A DNA stretch of 64,000 nt from Membranipora membranacea (Eukaryota > Bryozoa > Gymnolaemata > Cheilostomatida > Membraniporidae): NCBI GenBank assembly GCA_914767715.1, contig OU612071.1:18534948-18598947 (forward strand), written 5' to 3'. Below are positions 1 to 11,639 of this stretch, one piece after another. Within the stretch, counting starts at the first letter, position 1; each line of letters begins with the position of its first letter. Below the pieces are notes generated by a model that saw only the letters and a list, made by a program, of their open reading frames with translations, had not been told where the DNA came from and did no database searches. Both the position numbers and the translations under genes were made by a program.

Positions 1-478
1 CTGGTTCCTTTATATTTCAACCGTAACATCATTAGCAGCTTTGCCAATAGGAACGTGACAAAACTAAGAACTCCTTCTTATAGGGCTTAGTGGCCTTGAC
101 CTCAGGTGGCACACATCTGTAGCAGACATATAGACATTATACGATTTCGGAGATCCTTGGCATATCATTGTCCATTAGTCATTGCAGGTCAGCTAGGGTG
201 AATGGCCCGCGACAGCCAGGTCAGGTAGAAGAGGCATTGTGGAAATATGTTGAAACATCAACAATACTGCGGCCTTGTATAAACTACATGTTTCTTTGTG
301 AACACACTTGTAGTTTGTACCGCCTTGGCTCAATGTCAGTGGAGGGGGAGCAACTGGAATGCAGGCAATCTGGATCAAACTGGTGCCCCTCCCCCCCCCA
401 ATATATGGTATTGTTTTAAACCTCTTAGAGAAACCTCACACCAAATCTTAAATACTCATGTTCTCTCTTCTTTCATAG
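1..478. other. Non-coding, probably LARS2 intron
   Basis: No convincing exon is seen here. The first supported LARS2 exon starts at 479 after a TAG acceptor preceded by a pyrimidine-rich stretch, so this stretch is most likely the preceding intron. A run of nine C residues lies near 391-399. Short open frames exist but have no family resemblance and no matching splice sites. Confidence 0.5.
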
Positions 479-3400
479 CCGGGTAATGACGTTCTGTCAG
501 TATTCACAGAGACACCAGAATTACTATGTGGTGTAGGATTCCTACAGCTCTCTCCTAATCATCCTATAGCCAATCAACATAATGTGGTAAGTATGGTGTA
601 AAAGTATCAAATTAGATATAATTTCTAATAATATCAAGTAAGAGATTTCACATTTTGTTCTTACTATGTAAGTCTGCTACATTTGTGTTTCCACCCTTTT
701 TTATTGCAATTCCATCAACAGCCAGTTTGCTAGCTTCCAGGCCTTCAATTACCAGGTAAAGAATAAGGCTTTTGGTAGCATTCAGGAGTTCTCAGTCTAA
801 TTGATAATACTGCTCTAGGAATTATAAAGGAGACATGGTACTAAAAAGGTACTATTTTTTATGATAGTACCTTTTTAGTACCTTCATGTCGCAACTTTGA
901 GTGAAAAACAGTTGAAACTGGGTCAGAGCCAGAGCAATATTCTAAATTAAACTAAGAACTTCAAAAAGATACCATGAACCTGCCCATGGTCAGTGCGCCC
1001 ACCTCTCAACACACAGGGTTTCAAGAGGTTTAAGTCCTGCTGAAGTATCTTGAATTCATGGCTCTGTTGATGCATGTCATTTTCAGTCTTCTGCGACAGA
1101 CCTTGGGGCAATCTTAATGGATTTTTGTAATGTTGTAGAGATCTGGTTTGGTACCAAATGTATCAATAATAAACCCTCTTACATCGGAGCCTATACCTAT
1201 CCTAGTACAGGAGCATGAGAGCTTCACAGAGAAAAACAGATGCAGATTTGGTGAGTGTCATTTTCATCTTCCTCAATGTTACCATACAGTATCATCAATA
1301 ACTCTAAAAGCTATAGCTGTCAGAGCTATATCTCTGACAGCTAAATCTGTGACAGCTATAGCCCTGAAAATAATGACTTGAGTTTTAGCTGTCAGAGCTA
1401 TAGCTGTCATAGCCATGGTTGTCAAAGCTCTAGTTCTCAGGGCTACGGTTGTCAGAGCTTTAACTGTCCAATCTATAGCTGTTGTAGCTATAGCGCTATC
1501 AGAGCTATAGCGCTGACAGCTATAGCGCTGACATCTATAGCTGTCAGAGCTATAGCTGCATTCGCACCCTTTACTGATGTCAAGTTCTTAGAGTATACCA
1601 TTTTGTAGCCATGCTAATATCCCTAGTTACATTGAAGTGAGTCATTTTGTTGTACAGCGTGACGATTGTAAGTAAGTCATAGGCCTTCAGTTTCCTGTCT
1701 AAACTGGTCATATTGCTGTTGATTGGCTACACTATTTAGTATTTTATGGCCATAATAATAATTCTTGCCAGAATTTTACAGGACGCCCACATTGTATAGA
1801 CAGTTTTCTGAGCTCTCATTTATGCCTCAATTCGGAGTTGTCCTCTCTCCAGTTTGGTACTTTTAACCCACGCCGCATAGGAAAAACCTGCTGAAAGAGG
1901 GTTATCTTGAAAACCGCTTATGTTAGGATAAAAATGAGTTTTGATTCCGAGTCTGCACCATTGAAAACCCTGGGAGACAGGGTTTCCAAATCATTGGAGG
2001 CTTGATAATGTTGATAAATCTTAATTTTTGTGACGAAACGAAACTCATGAAAAATTCTGCCAAATTGTCCGCAAAACAGGTAGAAAATGCTATAATTGAC
2101 TATCCAAATACTAAAATTTATCCCAAACTATGTCCATGTGAGTTTTCAATGCTGCAGATTCTGAATCAAAAATAATTTTTATCCTATTATAAGCGGTTAT
2201 CAAGATAACCCTCTGTTCAGCACGTTTTACCTATGCGGCGTTGGTTAAAAGTACCAAACTGGAGAGAAGACAACTCTGAATTGAGGCCTGAATCAGAGCT
2301 AAGAAAACTGTCCATTCCGCCGTTTCCTTGTTTTCTATTCAGGTATAAGCGCACTCATTGAGGCTGATGCTGCTACGGCCTCACAATTTGGTCTAGAACT
2401 AAGGCCTACTGTGTTAGACTCTCAGTCTAAGCTTCAGAATTCTACGGATGATTTAAATGGTCTGGAGATAGTGAGTGCAAGGAAAAAAGTTAATCAACAC
2501 CTAAAGGTAAGAAGCCAAACAAGTTGAACTGGACTCGTCGTACTTTGGTCTGCTGCCGGGTGTGTTGGGGTCATGTAATGGCTGGTTCACATTGTCCCAG
2601 ATAACATTGGGATGCCATCCCAGATGGTCCCAGTCTTATGTTCACATTATAAAATTCATCCCAGCAATTAGATTTTGGTCTGGGATAGTGCTGGGATGAT
2701 GTTCACATTGCTTAGGATTGGCCCAGATCGACCCAGATGATCCCAGATCATCCAAATGTCTGGTTCACATAGCACCCAGATGCAAAATGAGTCTGGGTCC
2801 GTCTGGGATAGCATCGGGAAAGTTTGACGCTCACAAACTTTCCAGATACTGTCCCAGACGGACCCAGACAGTCTGGAATTGTGTCATTTTCATGTTCACA
2901 TTGACTGGGATTGCTATCTGTGATGGTCGTCTGGGACAATGTGCACCAGCCATTAGGTACATGAAGTCTGCGAGCTGAGATAATCCAATTATGGTATGAG
3001 TTCCGCTGGCCTTTTCAAAGATTCATTCATAGATAAATCCCAGAATACCTCTGTTATACATCAGGTGACATGTTGTGTGATATTTCTATGGCTTCTTCAC
3101 GCTGAGCCGACTACGTGGGGAGACTTTCCATCTCACACTCAGCCAGCTCCACTGATCGCACGATAAACATTCTCTTAATTTTCCTCCAGTTTGTGCATTT
3201 TTCATAGCTTGTCAGAGTTTGTAGTAAATGTAGGTTAGGAGAATAAGTCGCAGTAGGTATATGACAGGATAGGTTCAAAAGTACAAAATTTGGAATGATG
3301 TGTAAATTTTCCCCGCAGCTATGATTTCAAGGTGTATTATATATATTACTATTGACAAATTCAAATCCATCAGTAATTGAGACTCATTTTGGAATGCGAT

Positions 3401-6400
3401 TTTGATAACTTCATGATAACTGGTTCTCACAGTTACTTTAATGTATGTACTGTATTTTTCCTGTTATTAGGATAACAAGCTAGGGGGTTATCCTACAAAC
3501 TCACAATTAAAAGACTGGTTGATATCGAGACAGCGTTACTGGGGTACACCCATACCCATAATCCACTGCAGTGATAGGTGCGGTGCTGTGCCGGTACCTG
3601 AGGAAGATCTACCTGTAGTATTACCTGAGGTCACCGAGTTAAGTGGCAGGGGAGGTAATCCACTAGCTGCTCAAGAGGATTGGGTCAACACTACATGTCC
3701 AAAGTAAGTTCAATTTGTTCTATCCAATGTGTTAGCTCTGATTGGCTGGTGGGTTTGAAGTAGCTAATTGCAGGTCAGGCAGTACTTTCCAATAGGTATT
3801 TCCAGTGACCTGGCATTGGCTCTATTTCCCACCCAACATCAAGTCAGTTCAGAGCCAAGTGAGTGGCTAATTTTGTTCTACCATCCTTGTCAAATATGAT
3901 ATCAGTATTTTTTTGTCTCACTACTGCTGGGAGTCTAGAAATTTTGTGCTTATTGAATTAATTATCATAATATGATAATTCATACAATAATTATATTATA
4001 ATAGCATATCATATGCAGAAATTAGGGAGCAATAGTACTAGAAATGCAGTAAAACTTTGCTATTTCACTCCCCGCTTTTTTGCAAATAATTTGGTCATGA
4101 GGTGACAATTCTGAATTAGAATTTTCTTCATTTTAATTCACATAATTAATATAGTTGTTATTCACATATTCAATATAACTGTTACCTCTCTATTCAATGT
4201 ATTTGTCACTTATATATTTATTACTTTGTATTTTTTATAATAATCCTTTTTTAAATATTTGTTATAATATAATTGTTATCTGTAGATGCGGCGGCCCGGC
4301 TCGTAGGGAGACTGATACTATGGATACCTTTGTAGACTCTTCCTGGTATTATCTCAGATATACTGACCCAAACAATAAGTTCCGCCCATTCTCTGCTCAA
4401 CTAGCCAATCAGATGATGCCTGTCGATGTGTATGTGGGCGGGGCAGAACACGGTACGTCAGAATTGTTCATGTCATCGAAGTTTTAATATTATTTTATGT
4501 GGACCGTGACAGTTATCAAAACTGCATCAACTCTTTCTGGTGAATCTAATTTTTTTTACAACGCGGACAGTAGAAGCTTAGGTCCTACAGAAACTTCAAA
4601 TTTTGAAGTAATATGTACCAGAACTTCACTATAAAGTCACCTGACTTCTTTGTATATTGCTGTGTTTTCACATTTACAAGTCACCACAGACTTATAAGTC
4701 CCCACTTACATAAAACCCACTTATGAACCATTTCAAAGACGTACCATCTCTAACTATTCTATGCACTTACAAGTCGCTATCTATAGTCAACAGAAAGGAA
4801 ACATGATTAAGATATAAGCCATGTCTACATGTATTATTTTTATTATTAAGTCTGGTGACTGTATTATGAGGTTTCATGGTCAGCTTGGGGATTTAAAACT
4901 GTGGGCCAGGATCTTATTTCGCATGGATATTATTATTATGAACTATCAGTTTGAAGGTGTCAGGCCAAGTAACTGCAGAATATGAGTCAAACACTTTAGT
5001 GTATGATTCATGTTTGTACTTTGTGAACACTTTGGTTTCTTGAGAATATTCCTAGCAATTTTATTTTGCCGGTGTTAGCCTTCCCAGGGATTTTGATGGG
5101 CCTCATTCTGAAAGTGGTATGAATTTGAAGCTGAAAAGAAGTTAAAGCTAAAGAGATATGGTTGCTACAAAGAATTTCTCTCTTCTACTAAGTTGTTGTG
5201 GTTGTATAAGCTCATTTACACATTCTGGCCTTACCTCACCTCACCTCAAGATGTCGGGGAATACCCTCTGCATGAATTCATGATTTTGACACAAATTCGG
5301 TGCTGACCACAGTTACATTAAAGGTTTTAATTTACTATTCCGTTAGGGAGTGAGTTTTGTTGTTGTCGAATGACACCATCCTCGAAATTGATGATGAAGC
5401 AAATATTATTGCGTTTCATCAACTCCTTTGCATAATGAAAACGGAAACTTTGAGAAGCTGGCATTCTAGGTCTTGAATGCAGTCAATTTGTATCAAAATA
5501 ACAAGATTTGGAGTTTTCTTCCCTCTGACATAAAACAGGCAACTCCCTAAATTTACATACAATCTGCAACAAACCTAGAGTAAATATTAGCTGGAGATTG
5601 CAGATTTCTCAAAAGCTGGCAACTGTAGCTTATCTGTAAAAAAAATTTTTATTTTGTGAATTCATACATTTCTGGATCCAAGTTGTGAAATTAGACTAGA
5701 TTAGATTACAATTCTTAGGATTGAATGAAAGTATGTAGGGGCAAGTGACCACAGAACTATAGCAGTTTTTATCCATTTGACAATGTCACAAAACTGATAT
5801 TATGGACTTTATACTAGGTATAGCATCATAGCATGAAGTTGTATTTTATTATTGTGATTTTATGTAATTAAAAGCAAGGAATTCTATTTCTCCTGTCAAT
5901 GACAGAATTCATCTTATTTCTGTTTGCAGCAATTCTACACATGTACTTTGCCCGGTTTCTCAGTCACTTTTTCTACGATGAGGGTATGACACCACAGCCC
6001 GAACCATTCACACTGCAGCTAGCCTTAGGAACTGTTCACTCTGACTGCTATAAAGTTACAGAAACTGGGAAATATCTACATCGAAATAAAATCAAGAAAC
6101 AAGGTGAGGTCATTACAGGTTATTCCTGGCTCGGAATGGATCTAGGTAAAATACTGCTGAGGTGATGCCATTGCTTGTATATCTCTGATCGATAGAGAGT
6201 GAATGAATTCACTTAGCATGACTATCATCAGAGGAAATTGGGTGTGAGGCCCTGAGGTCAATTTTATCTATTAGGGCCGGGTAGGGCCGGGTACATGTTA
6301 GACACTCATACTAAATTGACTCTAACGATCAAAGATACATATGTTAATAGTGTAGTACCGAGGTCAGTGTGTCTGGGTACAATAAATGGAACTGCATTAC

Positions 6401-9400
6401 ATGTCACAATTTACTTGATCAGAAATGTTATGCTATTCTATTCCGGCCATTCGAAATGAATCCTCAATCTAAGCAACTTGCCTTCACTGCTAACGGTTTC
6501 TTCAATGAAATGATTTGTTGCAGCTAAAAGAACACACGACAAATACATATCAAGCGAAATCAATTTTGAGTGGCCTGAGACATCCATTGTTTTGATTATG
6601 ATTTGTTTGTTGTCAATATTGTACCAATTATAATTATATTGGCCTATACAATATATAGTTCTATATCATATTATACTGTTCTATATGAAATTGTACTATA
6701 TTTTATTGCACCATACAATATTGTACTATATTATACTGTACTATATAATATATTGTAGTATAATGTGTTTATATGTAACTTTTGTTCAGGTGATGATACA
6801 GTGATAGAGAAAGGTACAGGGTCACCCGTCACTCATACTGTAGAAAAAATGAGTAAATCTAAACTCAACGGAGTCAATCCGCAGGTAAGTCTGTACTTAA
6901 TGCTCGACGGTTAGCTGTAGGTAGGCTTAGATATTCTAGACCCATTTTATCAAGTTTGCCTGCATCAGGAATTGCTTCCCCCACTGATCAGCTGCAGTTT
7001 ATCAGCAGCGGAAGGGGAGCAATGCCTAAATGCCGGCGATTCGATTAAAAATTGATCTAGCCCAAAGACCAATGCGTAGTCAGGCAGTTACTTATGATAA
7101 AGTTTTGTCAGATTTGCATGGTAAAAAATTCAATGCTCTACTTAGCATGAATTTAAAATGAAAAGTGCGTCCCATAAGGATTTTTTTACCATGCAAATCT
7201 CACAAAACTTTATCATGAGTAACTGCCTGACTATAATATGCTTTGGTCTTTGGGTAGCTTATTACATCTACATAGAAATACTTTGCAATATTTGATTAAT
7301 ACTATTTTGGTCGACTCGATAGGTTTAATTCTGTATTTCCTAATGTTTTCTATGGCATGTTCCAACATTATGACATTCTAACGCAATCCAAATTTTTCCA
7401 TGAACACGAAAGATTGGGACACAGTTGCCTGTATTTTCCATAAAACTTTGTGACCGAATAAAGTTTGATATTGTAGAGTGTTCTAGATATGCATGGCGTC
7501 GATCAGACCAGGTTATATATGTTAGCTAATGAGTCTCCCAGATCTACAAAATACTGGAGCGCTGATCTAGCTAAGAAGCTCATGTTCGCTCAAGGCTACA
7601 GTAAGTATCACCTAGGTCAAGATTTCCAGAGTAATCTCCCTTGATCATTTACAGATGACACCATACTTTTGCAGATTTTGGATTTGTATTTGGAGTTGCT
7701 CTCCTCGATCTGACAGCAGCTTATCAGTTGAATAAGAGCAACTCAAGATGCATGAATGCAGGCTTCTTATTTTTTAGAAATGCAATTGATGATTGCTCAT
7801 GGCTACAGAAATTATCCTCACTGAGATCAAGACTTCCCTAATAGCATGTGTATCTCTGATCGTTTAAGTCATTTTAGTTTGAGTACCTAACATGTACCCG
7901 CCCCTTATTGATAAAACTGACCTCGGGACGTCACACCAAATTCCTTGTGATGGTACTCAAGCTAAGGCTTTAGGCTAAGGTCTTTAGCCCTGTGATGTTT
8001 TTATATAACTGTCGCTGTCATGTGTTTGTAGAGATATCCATACCACACTGGATGCACATTCTCTGGCATTCAGTCTCTATTCTGCGGCAGCGAAGAGAAG
8101 CGCTGACTTCAGAACAGCTCATTGACATAGACATAGATACTGAAAGCCGAGAGGTTATATATAACACACACAATGATAATATCTGTGCTGTGTCTCAATC
8201 TCTAGGATTCCCTTTTGACCTTAACCGTGCCATACACAAACTTTACACCAATACTTACACTGCTGATGTAAGTACATAAGTATACCATTTAGGATAAAAG
8301 CTGTCATGAGACGTACTTTAGCAACCTTGCTCAACATCGTTGAATTCACAGTTTTGAATATTTATAAATTTCTTTGAATTAGCCAACATTATGACTTTTG
8401 GCCATTAACATGAAGTATGTAAAAACTAGTATTTATATTTTTATGGTTTTGTCAAATTCTAATGAAAATTGTTAATGTGAGACATGAAACAGCATCTTGG
8501 TCAGAATAGGAAGATAACTCACAATTATGTCCACTGATATTACTTTCAATTTATACTCGGAAAGCTACATATCAATTTCATCACACTCTGTGCAAGTCTA
8601 GGAAATTTTTACAAATTGTTTATTTGAAATAATTTGGTCATGAGGTGAAATTCTGAGATTAGATTCTCAACCAATTTTTTGTATATATATATTATATATT
8701 ATATTCACCAGCCAATGTATCACGATCATTGAATTCCATATCTGGAATAGCATCATTAGCTTTCTTTAGCAAAACAAAGGGCTTGCAAAAATAGCCAGTC
8801 CCTAGTAGCGATCTAGAAATGCCCAAACTCATCGACACTATAGGGGTATAATCACTGTTTGCAATTTTGTAAACAAGACAATTTCTCAGACTAATTATTC
8901 ATGCTACTAGGGACAGCCAATCAGATAACAGTCAGATGGGTCTCTGTGTTTAGTGTCCTAACTGTATAACGCTATGATACTATTTCCATTCTATGAGAAA
9001 AATTTAATTCAATGATCACGATAAATGAGAACGTGTATATTTTAGACATACAGATTTGGATCAGCACAAATTTACCTTGATTAACATTTTTTTCCAGGAG
9101 GTGACTTTTGACGCGAAGTGCTTCAGCTCACATTATGAGAACTACTTCGCCGACTTACTTATATTACTCCACCCGTTTATTCCTCATATGACTGCGGAAT
9201 TATGGGAAGGTTTAAGAACAGCACCAAGGCTCAAAACAGACAACACCTCACGTCATGACTGGGTTAGTAGATTATCACATCATACATATACTGGACCAGA
9301 TGTCTGTGGTGATGTGGACTCTTTAGTATATCCAAACACCAATAAATGTTACAGTCAGGCAGTTACTTATGATCTGGCACTTTTTCCACATCAATGATTC

Positions 9401-10983
9401 ATGCCAAGTAGAGCATTGAATTTTTTTACCAAGCAAATCTGACAAAACTTTATCTTAAGTAACAGCTTGACTATGACATGCATTGGTCTTTTGGTAAATG
9501 AATGCTAAATGAATGCGTAAGGTCTTCTTTACGTTGGGCAAAATTATTCCAAGAAAGATAATTTGTCGAACTATGAAATGTTGTATTCCAGATTTTAAAA
9601 TCATGAGCTACTCAATCAGTTTGTTTGTTTTGCTCAGGTTTTCTTTTGTTCAAAAAACCAAAACTACGCAACAACAAGATTGCCCCTCACTCTCCCGATG
9701 CACATAAATGCTCTCACTTATCTCACATTTTCTATTTTACTTTACTTTACAGACCTCGGACATATTCTGCCAGAGATGGCCTGTTTTAGATGATGATTAT
9801 AATGTAAGGCTGGTTATACAGGCGAATGTTAAGCCTGATACACAACACGGTGAGGAGGAGATTACTCCAACATCAGATCGTGACACTGAAGGGGAATCTC
9901 AACAAGAACAGGTGAGCTTAGGCTCCAGGCCCTGCCACGAAAACTCAAAGACTACCCAAAGACCAATGCATGTTATAGTCAGGCAGGTACTCATGATAAA
10001 CTTATGTCAGATTTGCATAATAAAAACTTTCAATGCTCACTTGCCATGAACTGTTGATGGTGGAAAGAGTACCATGCAAATCTGACATAACTTTACCATA
10101 AGTAGTTGTCTGACTATAACAAGCATTGGTCTTTGGGTAGTCTTTAAATACCAAGAAGAATAAATATTAGCTTGAGTTGCGCTAGTTTGGGGCTGATTTA
10201 ATACTAGCTAGCAACAACTTTTTCTTTGCTTAGGTGAGAACTTATTAAACTAAACAGGGTTAGTAAATGTTGACACGCGACAAAATTCGCATTTTTAGGT
10301 GTGCTCTAAATCCAAAACTATTCTTTTACTATTCTCTATGGTAAAGAAGCCTTTGACCCCCCAACAATCTTTCTGCATCCAACATTCCAATGTTGTAATT
10401 TTATTTCAACGATTGGATCTGGATGAAACAATTTTTTTTCTCACATTCTCACACTGTTTGTGTAAAAGCTTACCAAACTTGTTACATATGTGAGCACATG
10501 GCAATTTAACCGGTTCTGGGAGGAGGGGCCACCAGTCAGAACGGGAACAGTAAAATAGTGGTTGAGAAATAGCTGCAACTGAAATAATAATCACTTTACT
10601 TACTTTTCTTTACTTACATAATAGCTCTTCATGCTCAGACTGATTCCATATCTTGTATCAGCCACATAACTATTTTTCTTGTTTTGTTTTAGGATTCACC
10701 AGAAACCCGTATCACTTCACAGAACAAAACATTTATTAAGCTGCCGTACAGAACAGTTAAAGATTTGACTGTAGAACAGGCACTGAACTTAGCCTTAGAA
10801 TCAGGTAGAATTGCTCACAAGAATACTGAAACGTCACACAGTGTAGGTAACACTGTGCCACGATCTCAGGCTACATTGGCAATCACAGAGAATTATGGAG
10901 CTTTGTTAAAGCTCAGCGACGACTATCTGATACCAAAGAGGATGAAACAAGATGAGAATGAAGCTGTTACTTGTAATAGCTGA
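479..10983 (+). CDS. LARS2: Leucyl-tRNA synthetase, mitochondrial (3' part, twelve exons)
   Basis: Class I aminoacyl-tRNA synthetase that charges mitochondrial tRNA-Leu with leucine. Exons: 479-586, 1139-1250, 2343-2506, 3471-3703, 4286-4452, 5930-6103, 6790-6884, 7477-7600, 8032-8267, 9098-9262, 9753-9911 and 10693-10983. Phases join without a break to give 675 codons plus TGA. The frame shows the family block [18 protein letters not shown] (exon 4), [22 protein letters not shown] (exon 5, given in part), and the ATP-binding loop KMSKS in exon 7. The anticodon-binding region follows, with the [15 protein letters not shown] block in exon 10. The catalytic HIGH motif and the N-terminal targeting sequence lie upstream of the window. 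The order and spacing match vertebrate LARS2 better than bacterial LeuRS, as the CP1/editing region looks reduced. The introns carry at least eight fold-back repeats listed separately. NPL follows on the same strand after 656 bp. Confidence 0.93.
837..882. repeat. Perfect 18-bp stem hairpin
   Basis: The arms at 837-854 and 865-882 are exact reverse complements (GGTACTAAAAAGGTACTA and its complement) around a 10-nt loop. It lies in the LARS2 intron between 586 and 1139. No terminator role is expected in a eukaryotic intron; it is probably a short fold-back remnant. Confidence 0.8.
1297..1556. repeat. Palindromic AGCTATAGCT tandem array
   Basis: About 260 bp of degenerate 15- to 18-bp units built round the self-complementary core AGCTATAGCT, linked by GTCAG or CTGACAG, with AGCTATAGCGCT variants in the distal half. 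Because both unit and linker are near-palindromic the array can fold on either strand. It begins about 47 bp downstream of the 5' splice site of the LARS2 exon ending at 1250. Open frames across it are repeat artefacts. Confidence 0.85.
1799..2312. mobile_element. Fold-back (MITE-like) element, 514 bp
   Basis: Arms of about 175 bp at 1799-1970 and 2138-2312 are inverted copies; the outer ends read GACAGTTTTC and GAAAACTGTC. The arms share the blocks CAGTTTGGTAC and GGGTTATCTTGA in opposite orientation. No transposase frame lies in the interval of about 170 bp between them. It sits in a LARS2 intron just before the exon at 2343. No clear target duplication is visible. Confidence 0.75.
2578..2953. 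mobile_element. TCTGGG-rich inverted-repeat element, copy 1
   Basis: Ends are inverted copies of ATGGCTGGTTCACATTGT and are flanked by TA on both sides, as for a TA-targeting non-autonomous DNA element. The interior is packed with short inverted CCCAGA/TCTGGG pairs and GTTCACATT motifs. A second copy in the opposite orientation is at 55163-55614. It lies in the LARS2 intron between 2506 and 3471; an apparent 86-codon frame is repeat sequence. Confidence 0.8.
6163..6400 (+). repeat. Dispersed repeat family D (CTCTGATCGATAGAGAGTGA)
   Basis: This fragment contains the block CTCTGATCGATAGAGAGTGA, a GGGCCGGGTA direct pair, and the far-end block AGTGTAGTACCGAGGTCAGT. Related pieces occur at 7843-7975 (opposite strand), 13055-13115, 13430-13490 and 14905-15075 (opposite strand), all inside LARS2 or NPL introns. 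Family name unknown; probably a non-autonomous DNA element. Confidence 0.65.
6640..6775. repeat. AT-rich TATACTGTACTATAT repeat
   Basis: Degenerate low-complexity tandem units of about 15-25 bp, ending 15 bp before the acceptor of the KMSKS exon (6790). Confidence 0.6.
7058..7256. mobile_element. Hairpin MITE family C, copy 1
   Basis: Terminal inverted repeats begin CCCAAAGACCAATGC and end in its complement followed by GTAG. Inner blocks such as GTCAGGCAGTTACT and AACTTTATCATGAG are mirrored in the two arms, about 85 bp each. It lies in the LARS2 intron between exons 7 and 8. Two further copies lie at 9351-9496 and 9950-10141. Confidence 0.75.
7843..7975 (-). repeat. Family D repeat fragment
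   Basis: Reverse-orientation relative of the 6163-6400 fragment, recognised by GTGTATCTCTGATCGTTTAA, ACATGTACCCG and GGTACTCAAGCTAA. Confidence 0.55.
9351..9496. mobile_element. Hairpin MITE family C, copy 2 (truncated)
   Basis: This copy keeps GTCAGGCAGTTACTTATGAT at one end and CATGCATTGGTCTTTTGGTA at the other, but the outer left terminus and part of the loop are missing. It lies 88 bp after the LARS2 exon ending at 9262. Confidence 0.65.
9950..10141. mobile_element. Hairpin MITE family C, copy 3
   Basis: Nearly complete copy: CTACCCAAAGACCAATGCAT at the left and its near-complement ending CTTTGGGTAG at the right. It starts 38 bp into the LARS2 intron that follows 9911. Confidence 0.75.
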
Positions 10984-11639
10984 CAGTAAATTGTACTATA
11001 GAGTTAACATAGCACACAGGTTGGTTTGTGTGTCGACCCCATGAATTCTATACTTGGCAACATTTGCAATAATATATAAACAATTTTGTCATTTTTTTGT
11101 TAAACTTATTACCATGGAATTGAATTGTACCCCCTAACAAATGGTTGACTGTTCAATACGATTGATAGAAGTATATGACATCTTAAAATTCAAGCTGCCT
11201 CACGAACTGTTAGTTTCTGTACTCCCATCAGGCAGTTTGTCTGAAATTCCCTGCTCCAAACTTTAATAACCCATTTAACAACCAGGACAATGGGTGTATT
11301 GCTTACTCAACTAAACTTCATTGCATTCAGAATTTTAGTTTTCTTTGTTATAACGCTGAAAATTGTTTTGTTTAAAGCTTGAACAAATTACTCAATATGT
11401 GAAGTAAGTTGCAGTAAATTTGGACTTGCGCTAAGTGAGAGTGCATTTTACAATGGTCTAGCTTTTAGTTGGTATAGCTAACTACATGTGCAAGGACCAA
11501 TAATATAACGGGAGATGTCTGAAACGTAAGAATATATTATTTCCTTAGTATTCAGAAATGCTAACTGTACAACCACAAACAATTAAATCACAATTTATTA
11601 ATCCTTGAGCTATCTAGCCACTATTGTCACTGCTTCACA
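10984..11639. other. LARS2-NPL intergenic spacer
   Basis: Holds the LARS2 3' UTR and the NPL 5' region. No canonical AATAAA is evident close to the LARS2 stop; AT-rich stretches near 11070-11100 could serve as a variant signal. No TATA box stands out before 11640. No repeat was recognised. Confidence 0.4.

Noticed and set aside
1148-1608. Two plus-strand frames full of AIALTAIAL / CQSYSCHS-type repeats
   Set aside because: Only the first part (1148-1250) is a real LARS2 exon; the rest is translation of the AGCTATAGCT array.
2718-2978. Overlapping frames on both strands rich in PRRTQT
   Set aside because: They arise from CCCAGACGGACCCAGAC inverted repeats of the fold-back element.
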